Shown here piece after piece: positions 44,426-53,255 of a stretch of DNA of 64,000 nucleotides. The translations under genes and the position numbers were made by a program. Under the pieces are notes generated by a model that ran no database searches, was not told where the DNA came from, and saw only the letters and a program-made list of their open reading frames with translations. The DNA is taken from the NCBI GenBank assembly GCA_963579025.1, contig CAUZFZ010000018.1, positions 27,520 through 91,519 on the forward strand, written 5' to 3'. Position 1 is the first letter of the stretch. Each line of letters starts with the position of its first letter. Source of the DNA: CAUZFZ01 sp963579025 (GTDB lineage Bacteria; Planctomycetota; Planctomycetia; Planctomycetales; Planctomycetaceae).

Positions 44426-44931
44426 AAGACTGCGTGGCCAATGTCTGACTGTTGAGCCCGACTCCGAATTCCGAACTCGGTGCCGAAGACCGGATTGTTT
44501 TTTCAGGTCAGTCAGGAAACGTCGCAGACACTCAGTCGTGTCTTGCGGGACATCTCCAGACTTACGACCAGCAACGTATCAACGCTGCGGATGACCGGCT
44601 GCTCCCTCCTGGCAGGCATGCGGGAAGCTCGAAACTCAGACACACGAGACAAGAGGTTTCGTGACCTGAGTTCTCAGCAACTGCGTGCCCCTCAACCGAT
44701 TACGTGGCCTGACGTTAAAGTATCAGTCGTGTGCGAGGCATGCCACCATTGTCATCCTCGGTTTGTCCCGTCACCGCTGCTGGTGCAGCGTCGATTCGCC
44801 TCGGAAATGCCGGACGGCGACAGCTCTGGGGGCCGCCCGCGACGACAACGCATCGACTGAATTTGATCCGACACACGCCGGGGCTACACTGGCCGACTCA
44901 CGCTGTCGAACAGGATCATTAAGGAAGCCGC
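44426..44931. other. 506-bp divergent intergenic region
   Basis: The gap lies between the kinase gene (minus) and the small transporter-subunit gene (plus). Short frames cross it on the plus strand but none has a recognisable product or a good start site. No repeat or clear promoter was identified. Confidence 0.4.
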
Positions 44932-45276
44932 ATGTCGTCTCAGCCAGCACCAGATCGCGAAGGGTACGAACTGGACCCTGTGTTTGTGAATTCGCGACGC
45001 GAAGCCCTCGCAATTCTCCTCGTGTGGTTCGTGTGCATGCTGTGGGCCGTGCCGGTGTCCTACATGCTCGGCTACGGCCGTGACGTCACCCCCGAGAACG
45101 TCTCAACTGTGATGGGCATTCCGACGTGGACTTTCTGGGGCATCCTCATTCCCTGGCTGGCCGCGGACGTCGCCACAACATGGTTGTGCTTTGTCTTCAT
45201 CAAAGACGACGACCTAGGTCAGGCCGAAGATGAACTTCCCGCCAACGAAGCAGTGGCTGACGGGGGGAACGCCTGA
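44932..45276 (+). CDS. Small membrane protein, YhdT/DUF997-like symporter partner
   Basis: The 114-residue product has two hydrophobic helices (about residues 23-46 and 63-92), with aromatic-rich sequence (WTFWGILIPWLAADVATTWLC). This architecture and its position directly before a sodium:solute symporter resemble YhdT, encoded upstream of panF in enterobacteria. AAGGA lies 6 bases before the ATG, and its TGA overlaps the symporter ATG (TGATG), so the two are translationally coupled. It probably assists or stabilises the symporter. Confidence 0.8.
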   Translation: MSSQPAPDREGYELDPVFVNSRREALAILLVWFVCMLWAVPVSYMLGYGRDVTPENVSTVMGIPTWTFWGILIPWLAADVATTWLCFVFIKDDDLGQAEDELPANEAVADGGNA

Positions 45277-47459
45277 TGCTGACTTACTCCGCTGTGCTGG
45301 CCGAGGGTTCTAACGCCGCACTCGTCACCTTCACGATCTACACCCTGGCCGTGTTCGGCCTGGCCGCACTCTCCAATCAATTGCTGAAATCGAAGAGTTT
45401 TCTGTCTGAGTACTTTCTGGGCAGCCGCAGTCTGGGCGTCTGGGCGTTCGCTCTCACCTTCGCGGCGACCAGTTCATCCGGTGGATCGTTTACAGGATTT
45501 CCGTCGAAAATCTACACACATGGTTGGATCCTCGCGCTGTGGATCGGCAGCTACATGGTCGTGCCCATCTGCACCATGGGAATGCTTGGCAAGCGGCTGA
45601 ATCAGGTGGCTCGACTTTCCGGTTCGATTACGGTTCCGGACGTGTTGCGTGACCGCTTTAACAGTCAGCGATTCGGGTTGATGGCGGTCGTCCTGATCGT
45701 CTTTTTCATGAGTTTCAACCTGGTGGCTCAGTTCAAGGCCGGGGCCCTGATTCTGAAAGTGCTGCTTAAGGACGTGGACCTGTTCCACAGTGTCTCGGCT
45801 TCCGCCGGACAGTGGACAGCCGGCATCGACTTCCTCGGCAACGATCCGGGGTACCTCGTTTGCCTGTTGTTCTTTGGTGTCGCGGTCATCGTCTACACGA
45901 CCTACGGTGGCTTTCATGCGGTCGTGTGGACCGACGTGATGCAGGGCATCGTAATGGTGATCGGCGTGTTGATCCTGTTGCCGCTGGCACTCAACGCTGC
46001 CGGGGGCCTTGAAAATGCCACAAAAGAATTGGCGAAGATGACACCGCCACGGCGCGGTCTGGCGACCGTGCATATTGATGAACCGATGAGCCAGCCGCTG
46101 CAGGTCACACGTGAAACCTGGTTGCGGATGCAACGCGATGAAGCGGGCAGTGAGCGAGTCTTCCGCGTCGCTCAACCATTCTCAATCGACGCGGACGTCC
46201 GCGATGTTCACGCTGTGGAACTGCTGGAAATCACGACTCCGGCCGAGGTCAGCCGAATTATTGCGGGCGATGTGCCAGCAGAATTCGACGCACGCCTGGC
46301 GGTCAGCGAGTTTCAGGGTTCGGACGAGAACTTTGGAGTTGTCACTGTCGATACGACGGCTGGATCGATTCCGGCGGTGTTCCATCGCGGTGACGTGGTT
46401 GTGGTCGACACCAAAGACGGAAAACGCAGTTTCGTCGTGGCAGTCGATACGCCCGTCGAAGCTGGTGGCAAAATCGCGTTGACGGTCACGGAACCCACAA
46501 CCGTACCGGCCGCCGGGACGACGATCGAAGCCACAGCAACCAAACTCTCGATCAAGTCGGTTTCGTACAAGTACGGCGCTGACAAGCCAGGCGTCTATGT
46601 GACCGGACCAGGTCCGTCACCGAACAACGACGTGGGCTTCCTCGCATTCAGCATCGCCGTCTCGTTCTTCTTCATGTGGGCCATCTCCGGGGCCGGCCAG
46701 CCCAGCAACATGGTTCGGTTGATGGCGTTCAAGGACAGCAAGACCCTCAAGCGGTCCATATTCACTGTTGCGGTCTATTATACGGCCATCTATCTGCCGC
46801 TCGTTTTCATATTCGTTTGCGCACGCGTCATCATGCCGGGCATGGAAGCGGAGCCCGACCGCATCATGCCGGAGATTGCAGTCTATCTCACGAATAATGT
46901 CGGAGCCGCCTGGCTGGGAGGTCTGCTGATTGCCGCGCCGTTTGCCGCAGTCATGTCCACGGTCGACAGCTTTCTGCTGATGATCTCATCGGCCATGGTA
47001 CGCGATATCTACCAGCGGAATATGAATCCGGAAGCGGAAGAGAAGACCATGAAGTACCTGAGTTACCTGTGCACCATGCTGGTCGGCTCCATCGCGATGG
47101 TCGTCGCCATCAACCCGCCGGACTTTCTGCAGGACATCATCGTCTACGTGGGCAGCGGACTGGCCGCATGCTTCCTGGCTCCGGTCGTCTTCATGCTCTA
47201 CTGGCCGCGCGCCACTGAAACCGGATGCATTGCCGGGATGATGTCCGGCTTTGGTGCCCACTTCGGAATGTATCTGACGGGCATGTTTGTGAATGGCTCG
47301 TTCTTCCGGCCGTTTCAGCTCTTTAACTTCAACCCGATCATCGTGGGCCTGTTCGTTTCGTTTCTTGTGACCTACCTCGCGACTCGGGCAAGTGCCCCGC
47401 CGCCGGAAGAACTCGTTCGTAAGTATTTCTACCGCAAGACGGATAAGACGAACTCCTGA
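45276..47459 (+). CDS. Sodium:solute symporter, PanF-like, with large inserted domain
   Basis: The 727-residue product is an SSS-family transporter with about 13 helices. The N-terminal half has FALTFAATSSSGGSFTGFPS, including the sodium-site Ser/Thr-rich helix, and YTTYGGFHAVVWTDVMQG. The C-terminal part has GAGQPSNMVRLMAFKDSKTL and AAPFAAVMSTVDSFLLMIS, typical of the pantothenate permease group. Between a helix ending near residue 248 and one starting near 448 lies about 190 residues of soluble, beta-rich sequence in place of the usual short loop (family length is about 480-520). That region should be extracytoplasmic if topology is conserved. The pairing with the YhdT-like gene supports the PanF resemblance; substrate is not proven. 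Confidence 0.88.
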   Translation: MLTYSAVLAEGSNAALVTFTIYTLAVFGLAALSNQLLKSKSFLSEYFLGSRSLGVWAFALTFAATSSSGGSFTGFPSKIYTHGWILALWIGSYMVVPICTMGMLGKRLNQVARLSGSITVPDVLRDRFNSQRFGLMAVVLIVFFMSFNLVAQFKAGALILKVLLKDVDLFHSVSASAGQWTAGIDFLGNDPGYLVCLLFFGVAVIVYTTYGGFHAVVWTDVMQGIVMVIGVLILLPLALNAAGGLENATKELAKMTPPRRGLATVHIDEPMSQPLQVTRETWLRMQRDEAGSERVFRVAQPFSIDADVRDVHAVELLEITTPAEVSRIIAGDVPAEFDARLAVSEFQGSDENFGVVTVDTTAGSIPAVFHRGDVVVVDTKDGKRSFVVAVDTPVEAGGKIALTVTEPTTVPAAGTTIEATATKLSIKSVSYKYGADKPGVYVTGPGPSPNNDVGFLAFSIAVSFFFMWAISGAGQPSNMVRLMAFKDSKTLKRSIFTVAVYYTAIYLPLVFIFVCARVIMPGMEAEPDRIMPEIAVYLTNNVGAAWLGGLLIAAPFAAVMSTVDSFLLMISSAMVRDIYQRNMNPEAEEKTMKYLSYLCTMLVGSIAMVVAINPPDFLQDIIVYVGSGLAACFLAPVVFMLYWPRATETGCIAGMMSGFGAHFGMYLTGMFVNGSFFRPFQLFNFNPIIVGLFVSFLVTYLATRASAPPPEELVRKYFYRKTDKTNS

Positions 47460-47509
47460 TACCCGGTCGCTTTCCCGCACAGCCGCGCCGAGTTTTCATC
47501 ATAACGGCT

Positions 47510-47595
47510 GTAGGCCGGAACAAGCGGAGCGCAGTTCCGGCAAGTCGGTCTGACACGGCGAGTGCCGGAACTGCGCTCCGCTTGTTCCGGCCTAC
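47510..47595. repeat. REPIN-like hairpin, GTAGGCCGGAACAAGC family, copy 1
   Basis: GTAGGCCGGAACAAGCGGAG at 47510 is matched by its inverted copy ending at 47595 (CTTGTTCCGGCCTAC). The arms are about 33 bp and nearly perfect, and the loop is about 20 bp. It lies between the symporter stop and the start of the next gene. A second copy is at 54806-54880. Confidence 0.75.
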
Positions 47596-47619
47596 TAAAA
47601 CTCCTGACCGGAGACACGA

Positions 47620-50600
47620 ATGGCTCTGCTGAACATGTCTCGGAGTTCCCGCAACATCGGTCGTTTCTTCGCGATGTTTGCGACCTTCTGTTTCCAGTCC
47701 AGTGCTTCCGCACAGACACCGGCGGACAAGCCGACGCTCGGTGAAGAGCTTCCGCGAATTGCAGCCACTGAACCCGATAAAGCTCTCGACACGTTTACCG
47801 TGCAGCAGGGCTTTCGGCTGGAACTTGTGGCCAGCGAGCCTCAGGTCAGTGATCCGGTCGACGCGTGTTTCGACGAACACGGCCGCATGTTCGTCGCCGA
47901 AATGCACGGGTATCCGTTTTCGCAGGAGCCAACACGGCTCAATCCGAAGGGCGGAGGAAAACCGGACGCCGGCATCATTCGTCTGCTGGAAGACACCGAC
48001 GGTGACGGCCGCATGGATGTCAGTGTGAAGTTTGCGGACGGCATCCGCTGGCCGACGTCGGTGTGCTGCTGGGATGGCGGTGTGTTTGTGCTGGCTCCGC
48101 CGCGCATCTGGTACTTCAAAGATACCGACGGCGACAATGTGGCCGACGTCCGAGAGGTCGTGGTCGACGGATTCAGCCGCGCCAACGTGCAGGGCGTCGC
48201 CAACAACCTGAAGTGGGGACTCGACAACCGCATTTACGGCGCCGGAGGTCGCAACCCGTCCACGCTGCAACGTGATGGCAAGGATGTGCTGAAAGTTGGA
48301 TCGAACGACTTCAGCATTGATCCCCGCACGTTGACGTTTCGTCCGGAAACGGGCGGGCGACAGTTTGGGCACTCGTTTGATGACTGGGGCAACCGGTTTG
48401 TCTGTACCAACAGCAATCACATCCAGCACATCGTGTTTCCCTACGACGCCCTGTCTCGAAACCCGCACTATGCAGTCAGCGGTTCGATTCGCAGCATTGC
48501 CAAAGAAGGTGCAGCCGCCCCGGTCTTCCGACGCAGTTCCGCCGAACCATGGCGCATTGTGCGGACGCGTCGTCGCGTCGCCGATCCCAAATACGCCAGG
48601 CTGCCGGCCACGGAACGTGTGCCCATCGGATTCTTTACATCGGCAACCGGAGTCACCGTGTACCGCGGCGCCGCCTGGCCCGATGAGTACCGCGGACACG
48701 TCCTCATCGGAGACGTCGGCGGCAACCTCGTGCATCGCAAGCGACTGCAACGGAACGGCGCATCGTTCGTCGCAACACGCACGGACGAGAAAGCCGAGTT
48801 CATTGCCTCGACCGACAACTGGTTTCGTCCAACCAATTTTGTGAATGCTCCCGATGGGACGCTGTACGTGCTCGACATGTATCGCGAAACGATCGAGCAC
48901 CCGTATTCAATTCCGGACGACATCAAAGACTTCCTGCGTCTGGAAAGCGGAGACGACCGCGGGCGGATTTATCGGCTGCTCGGACCGAACGGACGGCGTT
49001 TAAAGGTCGATTCGCTCGGCGGTTTGTCGACAGCGGAACTGGTTGCCCGTCTGGAATCTCCGAATGGTTGGACGCGCGAAACTGCGCACCGTCTGCTGTT
49101 CGAACGACAGGACAATGCGGCGGTCGAACCATTGCGAAAGCTTGTGCGGGATTCAGACAGCGCATTGGGTCGAATGCATGCGATGTACGTCCTGCACAGT
49201 CTGAATGCTCTGGCAACCGAGGACCTGCAGCACGGAATCGCGGCAGCCGAACATGGAGTTCGCGAGCATGCGGTTCGACTCGCAGCGACGTTTCTGCCAG
49301 ATGATACCGAGGTCAGCAAGTCACTGTTGAAGCTGACAGCCGATCAGGATCAGCGCGTTCTGTTTCAACTCGCGATGACACTTGGTCAGGCTTCACCCGA
49401 CACAGCGGCCCCAGGACTGCTGCAGTTGCTGCAGCGGTCGGATGTATCGGCCGATGTCCGGTCTGCGACAATGACCTCGATCGACCCGTCTGCGGACCGT
49501 GTCCTGATCGAAGCCTTCAAGGACGGCAAGATCATCCAGGCGGGCAGCCGGAACGGATGGCTGACAACTCTGGTTACCACGGTCGCATCACGACGTGATA
49601 CGTCGTCGTTGCTCAGCGTCCTCGCCAAACTGTCCGCGAGTGAGCTTCCCGCGGCACTGCAGGGGTCCGTCCTGCTGGCCGCCGATGATGCGCTGCGTCG
49701 CCGCGGTGCGCGCCTGCGAACGACACTGGCAGATCCGCGAGCGGTGTCTGTTCGGCTGCAACTGGCTGCAATCCTGACGCAGGCTGTGGTCAGCGTGATC
49801 GACGATTCGCGTCCGGAAACCGAACGCAGCCGCTCAATCCGACTGCTGCAGCTTTCGGATGAAGACACAGCCGTAGAGGTTCTGAGCGAGTTGTTGTCGC
49901 CGACCGTTCCTCAATCACTGCAACGGGCGGCCGTTGCTTCGCTGGCCGGGCATGGAACGACAAAGGCCGCTCCGATTCTGATTGAACATTGGCGGGGCTT
50001 CAGTCCGAAGGTGCGGACCGAGGTCGTCGATGTGCTGACATCAAGCGTGCCATTCGCCGGCAAACTGCTGGACGCGATTGGAGAAGGTCAGGTGCGGTCG
50101 GCGGAGTTGAGTCGCGAGCGGAAGCAACTGCTGCTGAATCATCCGAATACGCAACTTCGTGATCTCGCAAAGAAGCAGTTTGCTGCCGAGGTCAACGTGG
50201 ATCGAGCGGCTGTCGTGAAGAGCTACCAGTCAGCACTCGATCTGGAGATTGATGTGGAACGGGGTCGCGCCCTGTTCATGAAGAAGTGCTCGGTCTGTCA
50301 CCGAGTCGGCACGGAGGGCAAGCAGGTGGGGCCGGACATCGTTTCTGTCACGAACAAATCAGCGGCGGATCTGCTGCTGGCGATCCTCGATCCGAACCGC
50401 GAGGCTCAGCCGAACTTCAACGTCTACACCGTCGTGACAGAGGCAGGCCGCGTGTTTAACGGAATCATTGTGGCCGAGTCCGCCAGCAGCATCACGCTGC
50501 GACGAGCCGAGGGGAAAGAAGACGGGATCGCGCGAGTCGACATCGCGCAACTTGTCTCCAGCGGCAAATCACTGATGCCTGAGGGGCTGGAGAAGGATCT

Positions 50601-50664
50601 GTCAAAGCAGCAGATCGCCGACGCGATCGCTTTCATTCGTTCGCTCGGCCAGGCAAAGAAATAG
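47620..50664 (+). CDS. PVC-type haem-binding CxxCH protein, secreted
   Basis: The 1014-residue product has a signal peptide (FFAMFATFCFQSSASAQ, ending near residue 32). Residues about 50-440 form a propeller-like dehydrogenase domain (FVAEMHGYPFSQEP; LLEDTDGDGRMD; NNLKWGLDNRIYGAGG). Residues about 470-850 are HEAT-like helical repeats. A cytochrome c-type domain follows, with KKCSVCHRVGTEGKQVGPD near residue 889, the haem attachment Cys-x-x-Cys-His. This is the full layout of the planctomycete membrane-bound dehydrogenase/haem-binding family, predicted to be periplasmic and to oxidise sugars or similar compounds. GGAG precedes the ATG. No distal Met ligand was assigned. Confidence 0.93.
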   Translation: MALLNMSRSSRNIGRFFAMFATFCFQSSASAQTPADKPTLGEELPRIAATEPDKALDTFTVQQGFRLELVASEPQVSDPVDACFDEHGRMFVAEMHGYPFSQEPTRLNPKGGGKPDAGIIRLLEDTDGDGRMDVSVKFADGIRWPTSVCCWDGGVFVLAPPRIWYFKDTDGDNVADVREVVVDGFSRANVQGVANNLKWGLDNRIYGAGGRNPSTLQRDGKDVLKVGSNDFSIDPRTLTFRPETGGRQFGHSFDDWGNRFVCTNSNHIQHIVFPYDALSRNPHYAVSGSIRSIAKEGAAAPVFRRSSAEPWRIVRTRRRVADPKYARLPATERVPIGFFTSATGVTVYRGAAWPDEYRGHVLIGDVGGNLVHRKRLQRNGASFVATRTDEKAEFIASTDNWFRPTNFVNAPDGTLYVLDMYRETIEHPYSIPDDIKDFLRLESGDDRGRIYRLLGPNGRRLKVDSLGGLSTAELVARLESPNGWTRETAHRLLFERQDNAAVEPLRKLVRDSDSALGRMHAMYVLHSLNALATEDLQHGIAAAEHGVREHAVRLAATFLPDDTEVSKSLLKLTADQDQRVLFQLAMTLGQASPDTAAPGLLQLLQRSDVSADVRSATMTSIDPSADRVLIEAFKDGKIIQAGSRNGWLTTLVTTVASRRDTSSLLSVLAKLSASELPAALQGSVLLAADDALRRRGARLRTTLADPRAVSVRLQLAAILTQAVVSVIDDSRPETERSRSIRLLQLSDEDTAVEVLSELLSPTVPQSLQRAAVASLAGHGTTKAAPILIEHWRGFSPKVRTEVVDVLTSSVPFAGKLLDAIGEGQVRSAELSRERKQLLLNHPNTQLRDLAKKQFAAEVNVDRAAVVKSYQSALDLEIDVERGRALFMKKCSVCHRVGTEGKQVGPDIVSVTNKSAADLLLAILDPNREAQPNFNVYTVVTEAGRVFNGIIVAESASSITLRRAEGKEDGIARVDIAQLVSSGKSLMPEGLEKDLSKQQIADAIAFIRSLGQAKK

Positions 50665-50693
50665 CCGCTTGTCGCTCGTAGCAACCGCCGCTT

Positions 50694-50715
50694 GTAGTAA
50701 CCGCATTTATGCGGT
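50694..50715. repeat. Single hairpin unit, GTAGTAACC family
   Basis: The unit GTAGTAACCGCATTTATGCG is one half of the paired repeats at 10827-10928 and 50884-50949. It stands 30 bp after the stop of the haem-binding protein. Confidence 0.6.
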
Positions 50716-50720
50716 CCCCG

Positions 50721-50862
50721 GTTGTGGGCCGGTCTCCTGACCGGTCCACGTGGTCGACCGCAGGTCTCAAGTTCGTGTTGTGCTGACTTCGCGATTGCGA
50801 CGAACTGCTGATTGGAGACCTTCGGTCGAGGCGGTGGGACGGTCAGGAGACCACCCCACAAC
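50721..50862. repeat. Paired inverted repeat related to the GGTCTC family
   Basis: GTTGTGGGCCGGTCTCCTGA at 50721 faces its inverted counterpart ending at 50862 (GGTCAGGAGACCACCCCACA). Inside are GACCGCAGGTCTC and GGAGACCTTCGGTC, also present in the elements at 53102 and 63569. It is nested between two GTAGTAACC-family units. Confidence 0.65.
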
Positions 50863-50883
50863 GGAAGCTTGTAGTAACCGCCG

Positions 50884-50949
50884 CTCGTAGTAACCGCATT
50901 TATGCGGTTCGTTGCTCGCACGGAACCCGATAAATCGGGTTACTACGAG
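50884..50949. repeat. REPIN-like pair, GTAGTAACC family
   Basis: CTCGTAGTAACCGCATTTAT at 50884 faces CCCGATAAATCGGGTTACTA ending at 50949 (outer ends CTCGTAG/CTACGAG). Each half is its own hairpin (CCGCATttATGCGG, CCCGATaaATCGGG). It abuts the 3' end of the PhyH gene, between two convergent genes. Confidence 0.7.
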
Positions 50950-50955
50950 CAAGCC

Positions 50956-51855
50956 CTACTGTCGGCCGAGGTTCTTCCCCCGGACCATTGCCGGCGGACG
51001 CGACTGCGGTCGTGGGTGTTTGGTCCACGCTGCATCGTTGGGGCTGTGTTCCTGCAACCAGCCTCGCAGCGGCACGTCGCCGTCCTGGGGATCGTACACG
51101 CCGTTCGCCGACAAACCGCCGCCCAGAAGCTGCTGTTGGACCGGATCGACGCGCGGCAACAGGTGCTCGACAGTCATCGGATCCTTGGGACGCAACCAGC
51201 GATAGCTGTAGCCCAGCCACAGGACCTTACGTGTCAGCTCGGACGCGTTCATGCTGCGGGAATGCCAGATGCGTCGGTCGACGATCAGCGCCGACCCGGC
51301 CTTGAGGCACACGGGTTCGGCTCCTTCCGGATTGGAAACACCATCCTGAGGCAACTCGATCTCATCCAGTCGATGAGAACCAGGAACGTGCATCGTGTTA
51401 CCTCTGCCGGGTTCCGAGCAGTCCGTCAGAAAATAACCAACCTTCAACGAGAGACGCGGTCGCGGGTGCGTTTCGATTTCATCGTTAACCCGCATGCTGT
51501 CCTGATGCCATGCGACCTGCCACGTGGCAGTGTCCGGATCGGCCGGCGGGGTCACGTCCATGTGCGAGTGGTACAGGTAGATGTTCCAACCAAGGATCCC
51601 CCACACCTTTGGAAAGACGGTCGGATAATCGATCAGATCAACGAAGGCGTCGTCCTCGTGAATGACGTTCGTGATCGACAGCAGCTTGTTCTCATTCCCG
51701 ACGGCACGTTCGCGCTGATCGAGTCGATCAACAACAGCCGTGAGCCTCGCCAGGTCGCTTGAGTCGAGTGCGTCCTCAACGATGAGGAATCCGTCGTCCT
51801 CAAACGACCGCCGTTCATCGGCAGTGAGAGTTGACTTGAGGCAGGCGGGATCCAT
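50956..51855 (-). CDS. Phytanoyl-CoA dioxygenase (PhyH) family protein
   Basis: The 299-residue product belongs to the Fe(II)/2-oxoglutarate-dependent oxygenases. The H-x-D iron motif is in AWHQDSMRVNDE near residue 114, and the distal His is in GNTMHVPGSHRLDE near residue 160, followed by a 2-oxoglutarate-binding Arg region. The start matches the usual N-terminus for the group (LTADERRSFEDDGFLIVEDA), and GAGG precedes the ATG. There is no signal peptide, so it is cytoplasmic. Substrates of the bacterial members are mostly unknown. It is convergent with the haem-binding protein gene across a repeat-filled gap. Confidence 0.92.
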   Translation of the reverse strand: MDPACLKSTLTADERRSFEDDGFLIVEDALDSSDLARLTAVVDRLDQRERAVGNENKLLSITNVIHEDDAFVDLIDYPTVFPKVWGILGWNIYLYHSHMDVTPPADPDTATWQVAWHQDSMRVNDEIETHPRPRLSLKVGYFLTDCSEPGRGNTMHVPGSHRLDEIELPQDGVSNPEGAEPVCLKAGSALIVDRRIWHSRSMNASELTRKVLWLGYSYRWLRPKDPMTVEHLLPRVDPVQQQLLGGGLSANGVYDPQDGDVPLRGWLQEHSPNDAAWTKHPRPQSRPPAMVRGKNLGRQ

Positions 51856-51877
51856 TCGAACCTCGTTCGCGGTGCTT

Positions 51878-52106
51878 GAAGTTGCACAGTTTTGCTGCCC
51901 CGGAGGGGCAAAGGCGAGTAGCCCGGGGTTTCAACCCCGGGAAACAAGCGGTGAGAGCTTCAAGAGCCCCGGAGGGGCGACGGCAGAGACCGACACGGAA
52001 TCGCCGTCGCCCCTCCGGGGCTGTGGTTCAGAAATGGCTGATTTTCCCGGGGTTGAAACCCCGGGCTTTTTGCCCATGTCCCTTCGGGACTGAAGTGTGC
52101 AACTTC
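51878..52106. repeat. 229-bp compound palindromic element
   Basis: Outer inverted ends GAAGTTGCACA (51878) and TGTGCAACTTC (ending 52106) enclose a nest of hairpins: GCCCCGGAGGGGC near 51897, CCCGGGGTTTCAACCCCGGG near 51921, a long central stem AGCCCCGGAGGGGCGACGGC (from 51964) facing GCCGTCGCCCCTCCGGGGCT (ending 52022), CCCGGGGTTGAAACCCCGGG near 52048, and GTCCCTTCGGGAC near 52078. The whole is almost symmetrical about its centre. It lies upstream of the PhyH gene start and downstream of the ThuA gene stop. Confidence 0.8.
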
Positions 52107-52156
52107 ACACCTTGCGCGTCGGGCTATTGTTGGCAACTTCTTCCTGCCGTCGTGCC

Positions 52157-53014
52157 TCAACGAGTCTTCGGCTTCTTCGAGACAGGATCGGGCTCGGCCT
52201 TCAGTCCGGGGAGCTTGATCGGCTTGATGCCAGTCCCTGCGAAGCCGGGCTTCGGGTCGCCGTTCTGTTCGAGCTTGTCACATGCCCACAGGACTCCGCG
52301 GGAGAACATGCCCAGCCACACGTCGTTGTTCATCGTTTCGTTGTGGTGACCCAGAGACGTGCCGAACACACGGGCTTTGCCGAAGTTGTTTGTCCACGCG
52401 ACCGTGTGAATCTGCTTTGTGTCCTGACCGTAGGCCATGGCCAGCGGCACGCAGTTGGGCCAGTGTTTTTCGATGATGTACAGCTCACCGGCCGGCGTCT
52501 TCCATTCGAGCGGCACGCCCGCCATGACGGGATGCTCGGCATGGACATTCTTGACCAGCACGGCCCGATGTTTCTCGTGCCGGCGGCTGGTGACACCAAT
52601 CAGCTCGCGCCACGCATCGGCTCCGTTGGGTGCCGCCCGGTAACTGTGCAGCGAGCAATGGATGAATACGGCGGGCACACCTTCATGATGAGCCTGAGCG
52701 ATCGACTTCACGAAGTCGTCGTCGGCCACTCCGCCAAAGCATTCGTTATGCACGATCACGTCGTACTTCCCGGCCCAGCCGGGTTCGCTGTAGACCGACA
52801 CCTTGTGATCGCGACCAGTACCACCTTCATGCACGACATCGAACGCGATGCTCAGTCGCTGCGCCAGACCCTCGGCGATGATCTGCTTTTGATTGTTGTA
52901 GTCGTGACAGCAACCGCCGGTGATCAGCAGTCCCTTCAGCTTCGGCTTTTCATCGGCCGTGGCGGTCAGAGTGGTACTCAGGCAGATAGCGAGGCACAGG
53001 GCGAGTCGTTGCAT
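52157..53014 (-). CDS. ThuA-domain protein, secreted
   Basis: The start at 53014 gives MQRLALCLAICLSTTLTATA, a signal peptide, and a 285-residue product; the longer in-frame version would only add non-conserved leader. The domain shows KGLLITGGCCHDYNNQKQII at the N-terminus, YDVIVHNECFGG, VFIHCSLHSYR and HPVMAGVPLEWKTPAGELYI, as in planctomycete ThuA (trehalose-utilisation-like, glutamine-amidotransferase fold) proteins. Catalytic activity is unproven. The gene lies in a minus-strand run with hemA upstream and PhyH downstream. Confidence 0.9.
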   Translation of the reverse strand: MQRLALCLAICLSTTLTATADEKPKLKGLLITGGCCHDYNNQKQIIAEGLAQRLSIAFDVVHEGGTGRDHKVSVYSEPGWAGKYDVIVHNECFGGVADDDFVKSIAQAHHEGVPAVFIHCSLHSYRAAPNGADAWRELIGVTSRRHEKHRAVLVKNVHAEHPVMAGVPLEWKTPAGELYIIEKHWPNCVPLAMAYGQDTKQIHTVAWTNNFGKARVFGTSLGHHNETMNNDVWLGMFSRGVLWACDKLEQNGDPKPGFAGTGIKPIKLPGLKAEPDPVSKKPKTR

Positions 53015-53101
53015 TCGAGGTGCTCCAGAAGCGGCAGTGAGTTGTCCGTGGCCGGCCAATCTAACTGCCGCGGTCGAAGCGACCAACCGTCGGCCCGCTT
53101 C

Positions 53102-53238
53102 GTTCGGCGCGGGTCTCCTGACCCCGCCAGGTACCGGACCGAAGGTCTCCCCGACCGATGCGACAACTTACGATTCGGTGGAGGACACGGGAGACCTGCG
53201 GTCAGCAGTGTGGCGGGGTCGGGAGACCCGCGCCGAAC
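53102..53238. repeat. Paired inverted repeat, GGCGCGGGTCTC family, copy 1
   Basis: GTTCGGCGCGGGTCTCCTGA at 53102 faces an almost perfect inverted copy ending at 53238 (GTCGGGAGACCCGCGCCGAA). Inside are the mirrored pair GGACCGAAGGTCTCC and GGAGACCTGCGGTC. It lies between the hemA stop and the ThuA gene start. Related copies: 63569-63701, 50721-50862 and the half-copy at 20583. Confidence 0.75.
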
Positions 53239-53255
53239 GGGAGTCGGGCGTCGTC

